Assembly (NCBI GenBank): GCA_037952775.1
Contig: JBANAY010000003.1
Location: forward strand, 21,452,001-21,516,000
Length of the DNA: 64,000 bases
Source of the DNA: Clonostachys chloroleuca
Taxonomy: Eukaryota; Ascomycota; Sordariomycetes; Hypocreales; Bionectriaceae
Direction: 5' to 3'
Shown: piece after piece, positions 1 to 9,635 of the stretch
Position numbering within the stretch: the stretch's first letter is position 1
Layout of the letters: each line of letters opens with the position of its first letter
The notes under the pieces: model-generated
Database searches by the model: none
Told to the model about the DNA's origin: nothing
Seen by the model: only the letters and a program-made list of their open reading frames with translations
Translations under genes and position numbers: made by a program

Positions 1-927
1 CTGGCCAACTTGCCTATTACAACCCAAGGAGAGACCGTGCAATTGCGCAACCTCGACCCGAGAATATCAGAACTGGTTCTGCAACTGGGAAGTCCCACAG
101 AGGACATACCGGCTGATTCAAGCTTAGAAAGCCAGATATTCCTTCCTGTGTTGATAGAAAACCCCCTACGAGGGAGCGCCTGGGAACCATGTACTCCCAT
201 TCGACAACTCGCATACTCCATATACAGGTGGCTAGTCCCAGGCTCCAACTCAACAGTTCATGAGTATAGAAGGGTCCAGAATGTGGGCCACAAAGGCAGA
301 GAAGTCAGCGTGCTTTCTCGGCAAGAAGCCATAGAGCTGCTTCAAAGCCTTCTGCAGACTTTGCAGCGGACACAAGATCTCGTCGATGGGGTTGACGACA
401 TCTCCCGCTGGACACTTCTCTGCATGGCATTGAATATAAAAGAATGTCAGGAACAAGAGAAGCAATCACATGTTCTCCAGATCTTGACGCAATCGTCAGA
501 AAATGCCAAGCCTGCCTCCAACCCTAAAATTCCTTGGGACACTATTCACATTACGGCTCATTTACAGGCTTCTTTATACTCCTTCAGAATACTAGAGCAA
601 ATCTTATCCCTTGTGCCGGACAGTGCGTGGATTCATTTGCCAACAGAAGCAAGGGAGCTCCATGAGGCTCTCAAACCCCTTCCTGGGTTTATAGACTTTC
701 CATCAGTGAAACGAACGGAGGAACTGCTGCGACAGAAGCTAGCACTCAAAATTTTGGATTTACTGCGAAATTTTGTTGATATCCCTATCAGAAAAGTCAA
801 AGACAAAAAGTCACGAATGAAGAGGAAGAAAGAGAATAAAGGCAACGGTCCACCGACAAAACGGTTTGCAACACCAAAGGTCGGAGCGGGAGGAAGCATC
901 TTCAGCTTACTTGCGGATGAAGAATGA
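1..927 (+). CDS. Asteroid/XPG-like domain protein, C-terminal part (5' end outside window)
   Basis: The reading frame is open from base 1 with no stop and ends with TGA at 925-927, so about 308 C-terminal residues are visible and the start lies upstream. The part around residues 20-95, with LDPRISELVLQ, an SAWEPCTPIRQLAYSIYRW stretch and EYRRVQ, resembles the C-terminal half of fungal Asteroid-type proteins, which carry an XPG/FEN1-like nuclease fold at the N-terminus. That nuclease part is not in view, so activity cannot be judged. The last 50 residues are strongly basic (KDKKSRMKRKKENK) and end in a short hydrophobic/acidic tail (SIFSLLADEE), which would suit a nuclear protein. The gene converges on the Cid1-like gene, with about 200 bases between the two stops. 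The family call rests on remembered motif similarity and is moderate. Confidence 0.55.
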   Translation: MANLPITTQGETVQLRNLDPRISELVLQLGSPTEDIPADSSLESQIFLPVLIENPLRGSAWEPCTPIRQLAYSIYRWLVPGSNSTVHEYRRVQNVGHKGREVSVLSRQEAIELLQSLLQTLQRTQDLVDGVDDISRWTLLCMALNIKECQEQEKQSHVLQILTQSSENAKPASNPKIPWDTIHITAHLQASLYSFRILEQILSLVPDSAWIHLPTEARELHEALKPLPGFIDFPSVKRTEELLRQKLALKILDLLRNFVDIPIRKVKDKKSRMKRKKENKGNGPPTKRFATPKVGAGGSIFSLLADEE

Positions 928-1134
928 GAAAAGATAGAACTAAGATATAGATATGATTTGAAAGCCAAGACGGTGGCTGGCGATCCTAGACATAGAGGCC
1001 ATTCGTAACATCCCGAAATACACACGATTCCCTGACATCAGCCATATCCTTCATAAACCATCAGTTCATAACACGTCCAAACTCTCTTCATCATTCAGGT
1101 TGCCCTCAAACATGGGTTACAACTATTCTTTAAT

Positions 1135-4100
1135 TCACTTTTGATGTTCAAATATTCCAGGACCATGGATGTCAAGCATGACGTCTGAAAGTGAAACTGC
1201 AGCCCCCTCTTGTGGTTGCTGCTGCTGTGGCTGCTGCTGCTCATCTTGGCAGTTTAGCAAGAGGTCTTCATTGACAGCCCCGGATCCAGATTGCTTGATT
1301 ATCCGCCATGCCCGCCGGAACTCATCACGAATGGAGACGATGCCGTTATGTGTGACGGTTCGAGCAACATTATGATCGAGCTCAAACGGATCTTCAATGG
1401 CAAAGAGGTACCGAAGGCGTACCTCCTTGAAGTCCCCCGCCTTTCCACGGGGCTTTGCTGATTGGATATCAGTATCTGTTGCGGGCTGAGGTGACTTCAG
1501 CTCTGTGGTCTGGGCGGCGTCGCCCTGTGGCTCGTAGATTGTCTTGGCCCCAGTCCATCCCTTTTCCTGTTTCGAAACGAGTCCCCCAGCTGTACGAATG
1601 CTGAGAACATCTCGTCCCCAGTCAAAACCTTTGCCTTGTCTGTTGCTAAGGAAGTTGTTCTGGGCATAATATTCAAAGAAGCCTCGTAAGAGACTGCCGA
1701 TTGACTCAGTGTTCCTGTTCAGCTGATTTAGAGAAGCCAAGTGCATAATTTCTTCTTCATTGCGCCAAAAATTAACACGGTAACCGCAAAGTGTAGTATT
1801 TTTCTCGATATCGGCTGGTGATATACCAGGTGGTGGAGGTGGGGCAAGCTGTTGTAGGTTGGGGCACACAAAGGGCTGCACCACATTAACGAGATAGTGC
1901 AACACCATGAGAACGTAGCCATAGCTGCTCAAAGTGCCTCGATAACCTGAATTGATACCCCTCATCTTGGCCCAGTGCTTCACAAATAGCACCATTGGTC
2001 GCACCCTCGGGTCAGTGAGCGAATAACAGCGTAGAAGAATGGTATTCTGTAGTGCGAGCAGAGCCGAGAAGTTGATATCACACTGAACACCGCATCCAGA
2101 GCTTGGAAACTCTAATTGGTCCTTGTACTTTTGATTCTGCTGATTGCGAGTCAATGCGTGCGGATCCGTCACGGCTCTCACCCGGGAGACTAATGCGGAT
2201 ATCTGTGGTGCGACGGGGTCATCAATGTGACCATCAGCTGTGATTTGTGGCGGCGTCCGAAGTATCTTGATATACTCTTGGATATCAGCAACATTTTCCG
2301 ATTTGTAAGCACCCTTCTCCAGAGTCCTGGCTAATTCGCGAGCCAGGACGAGGGCCTTGTGCCTGCGGGAAACTGTATCGAGACTCCATCTCTGCGACGC
2401 TCCCTCATACTCGGCCTCGAGAGCGAGCCGAATCTCATGCGTCGAGATGCCAGAAATATAGTGCCCAACTGTGGCTCGTTCGAGGCTTTTAGCGTTCGGA
2501 CCGGGTTCCTTTACGAGTTCATCAAGGGCACTGGAAGCCCGAATGTGGTATGATGTGGGTGTTTCACCGGGCCCCTGCTCCAGCAGAATGATCCGGCTGA
2601 AGGGGACCTTTCTCAGTCTTTCCAAGGCATTCTGGACCTCCCTGGTATATTGCACGGGGTCGACACCATAGTCAGTTCGGTACTGTAACTCTGACCAGGC
2701 CATCATTGTTTGGTCGGTCTGGAATTGGCGAATATCAACCCCGGATTTCTCACAGAGGCGATTGAGGTCAAGCAGAAACTGCTCTCCCTCGATCTGACAC
2801 GATACTGCCTTCATCGAGTGTCGATCTGGCTGATTGTGCCCAGATTTGAATTGAAGAGATGGATAACTTTGGAGTCTTTGTCGCAGCTCCGAGTCAGAAA
2901 GACCACGCACAAAAGCTGCACAGACCCTGTTTAAAACATCCCATTCGTGGTCCGAGAAATTATACGAGGTTGCTCCACGAACGTCACGCCCACCAGCCTT
3001 GCGTAACACATGCTTCGCAAGAGCCGAGTACGCCGAGATGCTGGCTTTAGGTCCCTGCCTGAGGTAAAATCGCTGCGGCTCTCCACCGTGGGGGAGGGAA
3101 TCTCGAACTCGTCAGATTTTAAGATGGCATTGTCTGCTCTGGGAGACTCTGCGACCGGTTCCTCATGTTCCTCTGTCGCTGGATTGCCGGGAGTTAGGGG
3201 TTCTACTTCATCCTCTTCTTGTCCGTCGTGAACATCATGAAGCCCATCCTCCCAGGCTTTGCGGTACGCAGATAAGTCATCATACAATTGCTGTGAAGGT
3301 TTTTCACAGAGCTTGATGATAGGTACACGTGTACGACTCAGTAGTCGGGCACCCAATCCAGCATCGAGAAGTGCCTTCTCAATGAGGCGAGGAATAGGGG
3401 ATTCTTTGGCATCTGGCGGAATCCGCGAGCATGGAGAGAGAAGAGCCAAATCCATATCTGACGCCTTGGTTGCGAATCCGGAGGCCAGACTACCAAAACA
3501 TTTGAGCTCAACTGAGGGAGACGGAAAGTCCCATCGCTGGGCCAGTGTTTGCTCATGCTGTGTTATCACGTCCCTGATGATACTCTCAATTCTCATTCGA
3601 AACGCTTCTTTCTCAGAAATCTCGGCTCGCTCGATCTCTGAACCTGAGACGACCTGGAAGCTAAGTTGCTCCAGAAAGGCCGATTGATTCACGATCTCTT
3701 CGGGGCGGAAGACTAGTCTGCGAGGCTGCTGAGATGGGCTGGAATGAGAGCCGCGCCAGCTGGAAGGCGATTGCTGGCCAAACGATCCCCGCTGCGGACG
3801 TTTATTATGGGGAGAGTAGTAGCCAGAAGAAGACTGGTTATTGTGTTGGCCATGACCGTGCGCATAGGACTTCGATGGCATGGTGTTGTTATAAAAATGG
3901 CTTGCATTTCCATGCTGGTGCGAGTCTGTTTGCCTGGGGTCAGGGCCTTGGTTACGCCACCTCTGACCTCCTGGACCAGAATTGCCACGACCATGTCTCT
4001 GACTTTCGGGAGATGCTGGAGCCCGGGTGTCAATTGGGATATTGAACTGGGAATTCATCTGACGCCGCTGTGCTTGGTTCGGCCTCTTTTTGGGTTTATG

Positions 4101-4259
4101 GTGGTCATTCACATCACCTGGGCTGGCAGTTGGCTGGGAGGCACCGGGCTCTTGCGTAGATTGGCTACTTGGCGGACCGTTTGTGAGAATTAGATTCCGC
4201 AATTGGTCTTCGAGGCCTGGGCCCGAGCGTCCCGTGGAAGAGGTGGGAACAGTATCCAT
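1135..4259 (-). CDS. Cid1-family nucleotidyltransferase (poly(A)/poly(U) polymerase-like), interrupted by an apparent one-base frameshift
   Basis: Likely adds nucleotides to RNA 3' ends, like Cid1/Trf-type enzymes. The start is the ATG at 4259 (context CAACCATGG); upstream in-frame codons offer no ATG. The first 145 or so residues are disordered and Q/S/G-rich. The nucleotidyltransferase motif GSLASGFATKASDMD gives catalytic Asp about 268 and 270. A third Asp in QCDINFS lies near residue 728, followed by the helical central domain (VRPMVLFVKHWAKMRG, SSYGYVLMVLHYL). In ordinary Cid1 proteins the third Asp follows about 25 residues after the VPIIKL strand; here about 400 residues intervene. The C-terminus has a Gln/Pro tract. 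The frame breaks at the G5 run 3090-3094 (C5 on the coding strand): one extra C joins EFEIPSP to HGGEPQRFYLRQ and gives an uninterrupted 1,041-residue protein. No GT-AG intron of suitable length was found there. RNA substrate is unknown. Confidence 0.85.
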
Positions 4260-5747
4260 GGTTGCGTTTTGAAGACGAGCTGACGAGGCAGAGAGCTGTT
4301 GGTGAGTTGACAGGTTGGGAGGACTCAATATACTTTGCTTGTTGGTTGATTGATTTTGGTTTTATTACATGGTTTTACCAGGCAGGCAGTATGAAGTGGG
4401 TTATTTCCCTTTTTTTTTTTTTTTCTCCCTTTCGGGTGGCGTATGTTGTGTGAGAAAACGTATTCCACAGACTCTTGTATTGGAAGCTGAAGGCTTGAGT
4501 GATAGTTGATCTGAAGTACTCTTACATGAATCCGGCGACCAAGGAGCACCGTGAGACTCTTGGAGGAGATGCAAAGGGGATTTGGCATGCGCGATCTGAT
4601 GGATGGACAGGCGTATGGGTTGATTGTAATGGTGTTGTTGTCTGAGGGAGAATGGGCAGAGAATCTCAGGTTGTTGTGGCTCTGAAAGAAAGCAGTAGAA
4701 CGCTGATTCGACAGGCGTGTTCGCTATGTTCCAGCCGAAAAGCCTAATCAGGCATGGTGCCCCTCTTTGACCCAGTGGGCAGACTGAGCTGCAGCAGGAG
4801 AACTTTCGTCAGATTGAGCGAGTTGCTTTTGTGCGTCTAGGGTGGATCCTTGCGCCTGATGTAATGCGTTGCTCATCCCCCTGTAGTATGTAGTATTGAG
4901 CTGCGAGTCGTATCGGAAGAGAGTTGCCAGCGCTCTATCTGCACATCAACAGCAATGGCCAAGGCCTGCTGTCTGTTAACCGGTACGCTGCCAGGCGAAA
5001 CTTGGCTGCGCTCCATCTAGCCATCTAGGGTAGGTAGGCAGGTATGTACCTCGATACCCATCCTCGATCATCGGTAGGTACCTCGACAGAATGAAGCATC
5101 ATGTGCTACTGCAAAAGCGTATATTTGCTGCTCATTTGAGCATTGGAAAGGGGCATGTTGATATAAGTCTGATTAGAAGGGGCTTGTGCCTCAAGATAAA
5201 ATCACAATAGAAGAACAATGCTCGGTGACAAGGTCAGCATTGGACCTGTGCTACCTCGAGATTCGGTTCGCCAAGTACCTCAATACAGTATGCCGGGTTA
5301 ATGAGTGACCAGGTAGCTCCTCCCCACTTTAATTCTCCCTGCCTCACCCAACGCCTTTCTCCGTCATATCTACCTATTTCTGGGGCTAGAGGAGTGTCGG
5401 CACTGCTGCTGCTTGTTCCGTTCATCCATCGTACCTTTGTCCACGTCTCTGGGTACTCTCCTCTGTCGGGACTTGAGGCCCTTTTGCAGCTGCCTGATTG
5501 AGCACTTCGGTCGAGCACCTGTGTGCCTGCCTCTGACTCTGCTGACGTAAAGAAACCTTGCCGGGCTTTGCGCCGCGCTGCTGGTCTGCCTCACGAGCCC
5601 CGTGAAGTTGACCCAACATAGTAGTGTCGCGCCCGGCTTCGACTCAACAACCTGCCTCTCAGTCCCAGCACGCCTGCGCCCATTGCTGAAGAGTTCGACT
5701 AGTCATATTAATATCTATATGCACATCCACCCCATCGCTTCGCTGCA
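4260..5747. promoter_or_regulatory. Divergent intergenic region, Cid1-like / TFG1
   Basis: This 1.5 kb holds both 5' leaders and promoters. A T15 tract at 4410-4424 lies in the Cid1-like leader. Around 5020-5090 there are degenerate GGTAGG/GTACCT repeats, a common texture of intergenic DNA in this group. The 5300-5740 part is pyrimidine-rich and probably the TFG1 leader. Short open frames here show no codon bias or recognisable protein. Confidence 0.5.
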
Positions 5748-7835
5748 ATGAGCGCTCCACCGCCCGGAAGGCCAAACGGCGCCCCAAGGCCTCCCATGCA
5801 GAAGGCGAACCCATTGCGCCCTATGCGAAGGAAGCCAGCGAATCCTATGGTAGCCCCACGGCGCGGACCGAATGCTCCTCCTCCTCCTGCTCCGAAATCG
5901 AATGCCCAGAATGGCGCGCAAAAGAGTCTTGCTCAGCGACGCGTAGCAAATGATGGTTGGATGGACCCAAAGCCCGATGGGGCCCAAGACATCGCCATCA
6001 TGACGACGAAGAAGGAGCTTTTGCAAGGGATACGCTTTCACCTCATGAAATTTGCCCAATCCAAGATGGGTGACAAGCCTGTTGATCCAACCGACCAGAA
6101 TGAGTTTGCGCGCCCAGTCACGCTTCAACGCCGAGACGCCCGCCAGCCGCCAGCTGGCCGAGCTGTCCGTACTGACGAGCCCGAGGCTCCTCCGGTTGAC
6201 GAGTCTGAAAGGGAGCGGATGGCTCAGATGAAGGCGGATAAGGAAGCACAGCGAGCGATTGACCAGGCCAAGATCGCCCCAGTAGCCAAAGACCCCAACC
6301 CAAAACCGAAAAAGAAGCAAAAGGAGGAAAAGACCATGTTTCATCGGACACACAAGACCGAGGCAGCCAAGAAGGAGTCTGACCTGAGATATGAAGAGGC
6401 CCTTCCCTGGCATCTGGAGGATGCGGATGGCAAGAATGTGTGGGTGGGCAACTACGTGGCTGCGCTCTCCGAGAGCACTGTTGCTTTCAGGATTGATGGA
6501 CCTTTTTTTCGAATGCTACCCTTGGAAAAGTGGTACAAATTCTCGTCCAAGCCTCCTTTCCAACCCTTCACGATCGACCAGGCCGAGGCCTTCATGAACC
6601 GTAAAGTAGACGTTGGACGATGGGTGATGAAGAACGAGGATCAAAAAGCACAGGCTGCCGACATGGAGGCCACCCGCCGAATGCTGTATGGTAAAGGTAC
6701 CATGGTCAAGACAGAGAGTTCCACTTTCAGGAATGCAACGAGACAAGAAAAGCTCGAACATGACGAATTGGATGTATCTGGAGATGAGTTCCAGGATGAC
6801 GATGATAATGTCAACTTCGAAAGGAACGATGATGAAGATACCAAGGAATCGAAAGACCGGATCCGTCGTGAGCAGCTTGGTGCTAATCTTTGGGGTGATG
6901 GCGATGAGCAGGAGGTTGACAGGGATCTGAAGGATCAGTTGCGGGAAGAGCTGGAGAGGAAGAAGTATGGTAAAACTACCAAGAAGGCTCTCATCAAGCG
7001 CGATAGGGAAGATGTTTATGAGAGTGAGAACTCAGAGGAGAACCCCTGGGATAGTTCGGTTAGTGTTATTCCTACATTCTGGCGAGAGACAGGGCTAACA
7101 TTCCACACCTTAGTCTGCTGACGAATCATCTGATGATGAGGAAGAAGTAAAGGAGGAGGAAGACCAAGCAGATGGAAAGGGTACGAACGACAGCAAGGAT
7201 CAAGACAAAGACAAAGATGGCAAGAGTGGCACACAAGGCAAGCCGAAACCTGACCCGGCAAAGAGCAAAAGCCTGAAAAGAGCAGGCTCCCCGACCCTTT
7301 CAGAATCTAGTGGAAACGAATCGTCGAGGAAGAAGATCAAGAAGACGGCCACTCCGGCTGGTGAAAGTCGCGCGGGAACACCCATGCACATGCGCAAGCT
7401 GAAGACCGGTGGCGCTGGCTCTGGTAGCGACGGAGAGGCGACCGCAGGTGAGATGTCTGACGGTGCTGGTGCCAAGATCAAGAAGAAGAAGATCAAGGTC
7501 ATTGGAAGCGGCCAGGGATCCCCATCAGCGTCTCGGGCGGGTAGTCCCAACCCTGGACAAGGAAGTAAGTACAGCAGTAAGAAGCTCCTGTTGAACCGTG
7601 CTAACGGCGCCTTCTCAGGTGCATCTCCTGTGCCATCAGCAGGTAAGGGAATCGAGGCATGGGAAATCGTGGAAAAGATCCCCCCGAGGGAATTACTATT
7701 GGCGAACTGATCAAGCCATTCCTTGGGCGGATTGGAGACAAGCCTGGCCAAATGTTGAAGAAAGACTGGATCGACCTAGTCAAGGTGACATGCGACTATG
7801 GACCGGACAAGCGACTCCGTCGTAGAAATAGGTAG
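5748..7835 (+). CDS. TFG1: TFIIF alpha subunit (RAP74/Tfg1), with an apparent one-base deletion in a C run
   Basis: Large subunit of general transcription factor TFIIF, which binds RNA polymerase II and positions it in the preinitiation complex. Exons are 5748-7058, 7114-7564 and 7619-7835; the introns are 55 nt (GTTAGT, branch GCTAAC, TTAG) and 54 nt (GTAAGT...TCAG). The dimerisation region includes WVGNYVAALSESTVAFRIDG and FRMLPLEKWYKF (about residues 225-270). A long acidic/basic, Ser-rich middle is typical of RAP74. The C-terminal winged helix ends in ITIGELIKPFLGRIGDKPGQ and DYGPDKRLRRRNR. The frame breaks between EIVEKIPP and EGITIGEL at the C6 run 7680-7685; one more C restores a 659-residue protein, whereas the sequence as given stops early at TGA 7708-7710 and loses the winged helix. 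Intron 2 is itself open and in frame, so its retention would only insert 18 residues. Confidence 0.93.
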
Positions 7836-8164
7836 CTGTTCTGTCAACTTGGCAGTCCTAGACTAGGCATCGTTTGACGATATCTGGAACTGCCTACTTT
7901 AGTTGCTTTGAAATAGAGTTCTGAATATTGTCGACATCGGCAAGATTCTAGACAGAAGGATTGCCCATAGTGAGGACCTTTGGGAGAAAAGGTCATAGCG
8001 AATCACTTTAGAAACAGAAAACATAATCTGCTAGCGTTGAGGAAGCTCATTTTTATAAACCGAGTTGGGAGCAGTCTGGAACTATTTGCGGAATAAGTAA
8101 TAATTACACACACTTGGGTGTTTTAAGGGTATCTCCAATGAAAACATATATCATATTGCGCCGC
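7836..8164. other. Convergent 3' intergenic, TFG1 / BUD13
   Basis: Holds the two 3' untranslated regions. It is AT-rich, has no open frame of note, and shows no recognisable RNA gene. Confidence 0.5.
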
Positions 8165-9142
8165 TTATTCGTCCATTTGCCATGAATACTCCAGCCCCTT
8201 GTTCATCTCACGCCTATTAATTGCCCTGAATCTCTCGGCCTCGAAGCCATTGCTTCGGTCGACCCCATCCCACCGGTAACCGGGCTTGATCCCGTACCGG
8301 TTTGGAGGTGCACCTCCTTGGTAAATGGGCCGGTGTTTTGACTTGCCCTTGGGCTTGGTGCTCTTCTTCTCCGTCATGAATTGCATCATGGGATCGTTCC
8401 ACCTTTCCTGCTCCTTGAGCTCGTCGTTCATCTCCTTATCGTCGGCTCGCCTTGCGAAAGCCATAGTCTTTGCGTCCTCCAGCTGCTCCCTCCTTTTTCT
8501 TGCTGCTTCTAGCTGGACGTCGCCCTTCAAGTCTTCCAAGGCTTGACGTTCCTTCTCCTCGGCTTCCGCTGCTGCTCGACGCGCCTCTGCACGCTTCATA
8601 GAGATGTCTATTCTTCGGCCCGTCGCGTCGCGATAGACTGTTTCCGCCTCTTTCCCGTTCTTTTGATGACGCTCGAACTCTTCTCGCTCCTCGCGCTGCC
8701 GTCGCTTGAGCTGTGCTGAGACGGCGGCGCCGCTCTGCAGCCCTGCGTGTGTCCCGTCGCCCATTTTGACCACGCTCGAGTCATCCACCACGGGCATCTC
8801 GTCTTCTTGCTCGCGCGCGGCGTCCTGTTCTGCCGCAGCAGCCGCAAGAATGGCATCGGCCGCTGCGCTGTCGTCCTTGCTTGCCTCGCCATTATCGCCC
8901 ACTGCCTTCCAGTTGCTCTTTTTGGCTTTGCGGAACTCTGAGGTTCTCCCCGTTACGGTTACGGGGCCGTCGGCGTCGTCGTCTTGGGCAGCGCCTGATT
9001 TGCTGCCCCATGATCCATCGTCGTCGTCGGTGATCAGCAGCCCGGACGCGGCTGGTGCCTGCTTGCGCTTGCGCTTCTTGCTGGGCTTGGTGTCTGCAAC
9101 GAGATATCGCGAGGCGAGGTAATTTGTGAGATCTTCGGGCAT
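8165..9142 (-). CDS. BUD13: Pre-mRNA-splicing factor Bud13/Cwc26 (RES complex)
   Basis: Subunit of the retention and splicing (RES) complex with Snu17 and Pml1, which joins the activated spliceosome and helps splice and retain unspliced pre-mRNA in the nucleus. One intronless frame of 325 residues. The N-terminus (NYLASRYL, then a K/R cluster KKRKRKQ) and the C-terminal signature [20 protein letters not shown] followed by [10 protein letters not shown] are diagnostic. The middle (about residues 130-260) is a charged coiled region rich in E, R, K and A. Length fits the family (yeast 266, other fungi about 300-330). The C-terminal segment is the part known to bind Snu17. It is divergent from TRS85 across about 490 bases and reads intact with no frame break. 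Confidence 0.95.
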   Translation of the reverse strand: MPEDLTNYLASRYLVADTKPSKKRKRKQAPAASGLLITDDDDGSWGSKSGAAQDDDADGPVTVTGRTSEFRKAKKSNWKAVGDNGEASKDDSAAADAILAAAAAEQDAAREQEDEMPVVDDSSVVKMGDGTHAGLQSGAAVSAQLKRRQREEREEFERHQKNGKEAETVYRDATGRRIDISMKRAEARRAAAEAEEKERQALEDLKGDVQLEAARKRREQLEDAKTMAFARRADDKEMNDELKEQERWNDPMMQFMTEKKSTKPKGKSKHRPIYQGGAPPNRYGIKPGYRWDGVDRSNGFEAERFRAINRREMNKGLEYSWQMDE

Positions 9143-9635
9143 GACGAATCTAATTTATTTGTTTGAGTTTCGTATTGCTGGAATGGCTTGGGAAAAGTTG
9201 CCTTCGCAAACCAAAAGTTTCACATGCACGAAGCCTGGGCCATGTCTCTGCTATGCAGATAGCCGGACCGTAAAGCGCCTTGATGGGCCCCGATACTACG
9301 ATGTGGGGCTAACCGCTGTCAAGCGACGGCGTTGGGCGACTTCAAGAGTCCGAATGGTGATCCCCCCATCGCCCGTCACGCCCGAGATTCGCTTTGTTTG
9401 GTTTGAGGAGTCTTTGAACCCCCCTCCAATGCTGAGATACGAGCCCTGAAGGAACATGCGGATCCGGAGTTCTACCCAGCCTTTCGGGATCACGCAGATT
9501 ACGCTTTGCGCGCCTCATGCACCCTACGAGGTAGCGACCATTCCTTAAAACCAACAACCATTGAAGAGCCCAGCGAAGGCCCAGCAGAGACAAGACGACA
9601 CTCTCCCGGCCGCAATCCCCGAGCAAGCCGCATTC
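9143..9635. promoter_or_regulatory. Divergent promoter, BUD13 / TRS85
   Basis: 493 bases between the two start codons. The frame of TRS85 stays open upstream to about 9561 but without an ATG, so I treat that part as leader. No TATA box or repeat stands out. Confidence 0.5.

Noticed and set aside
5715..6413. 232-codon minus-strand frame opposite TFG1
   Set aside because: Antisense shadow of the TFIIF alpha coding exon; no recognisable protein.
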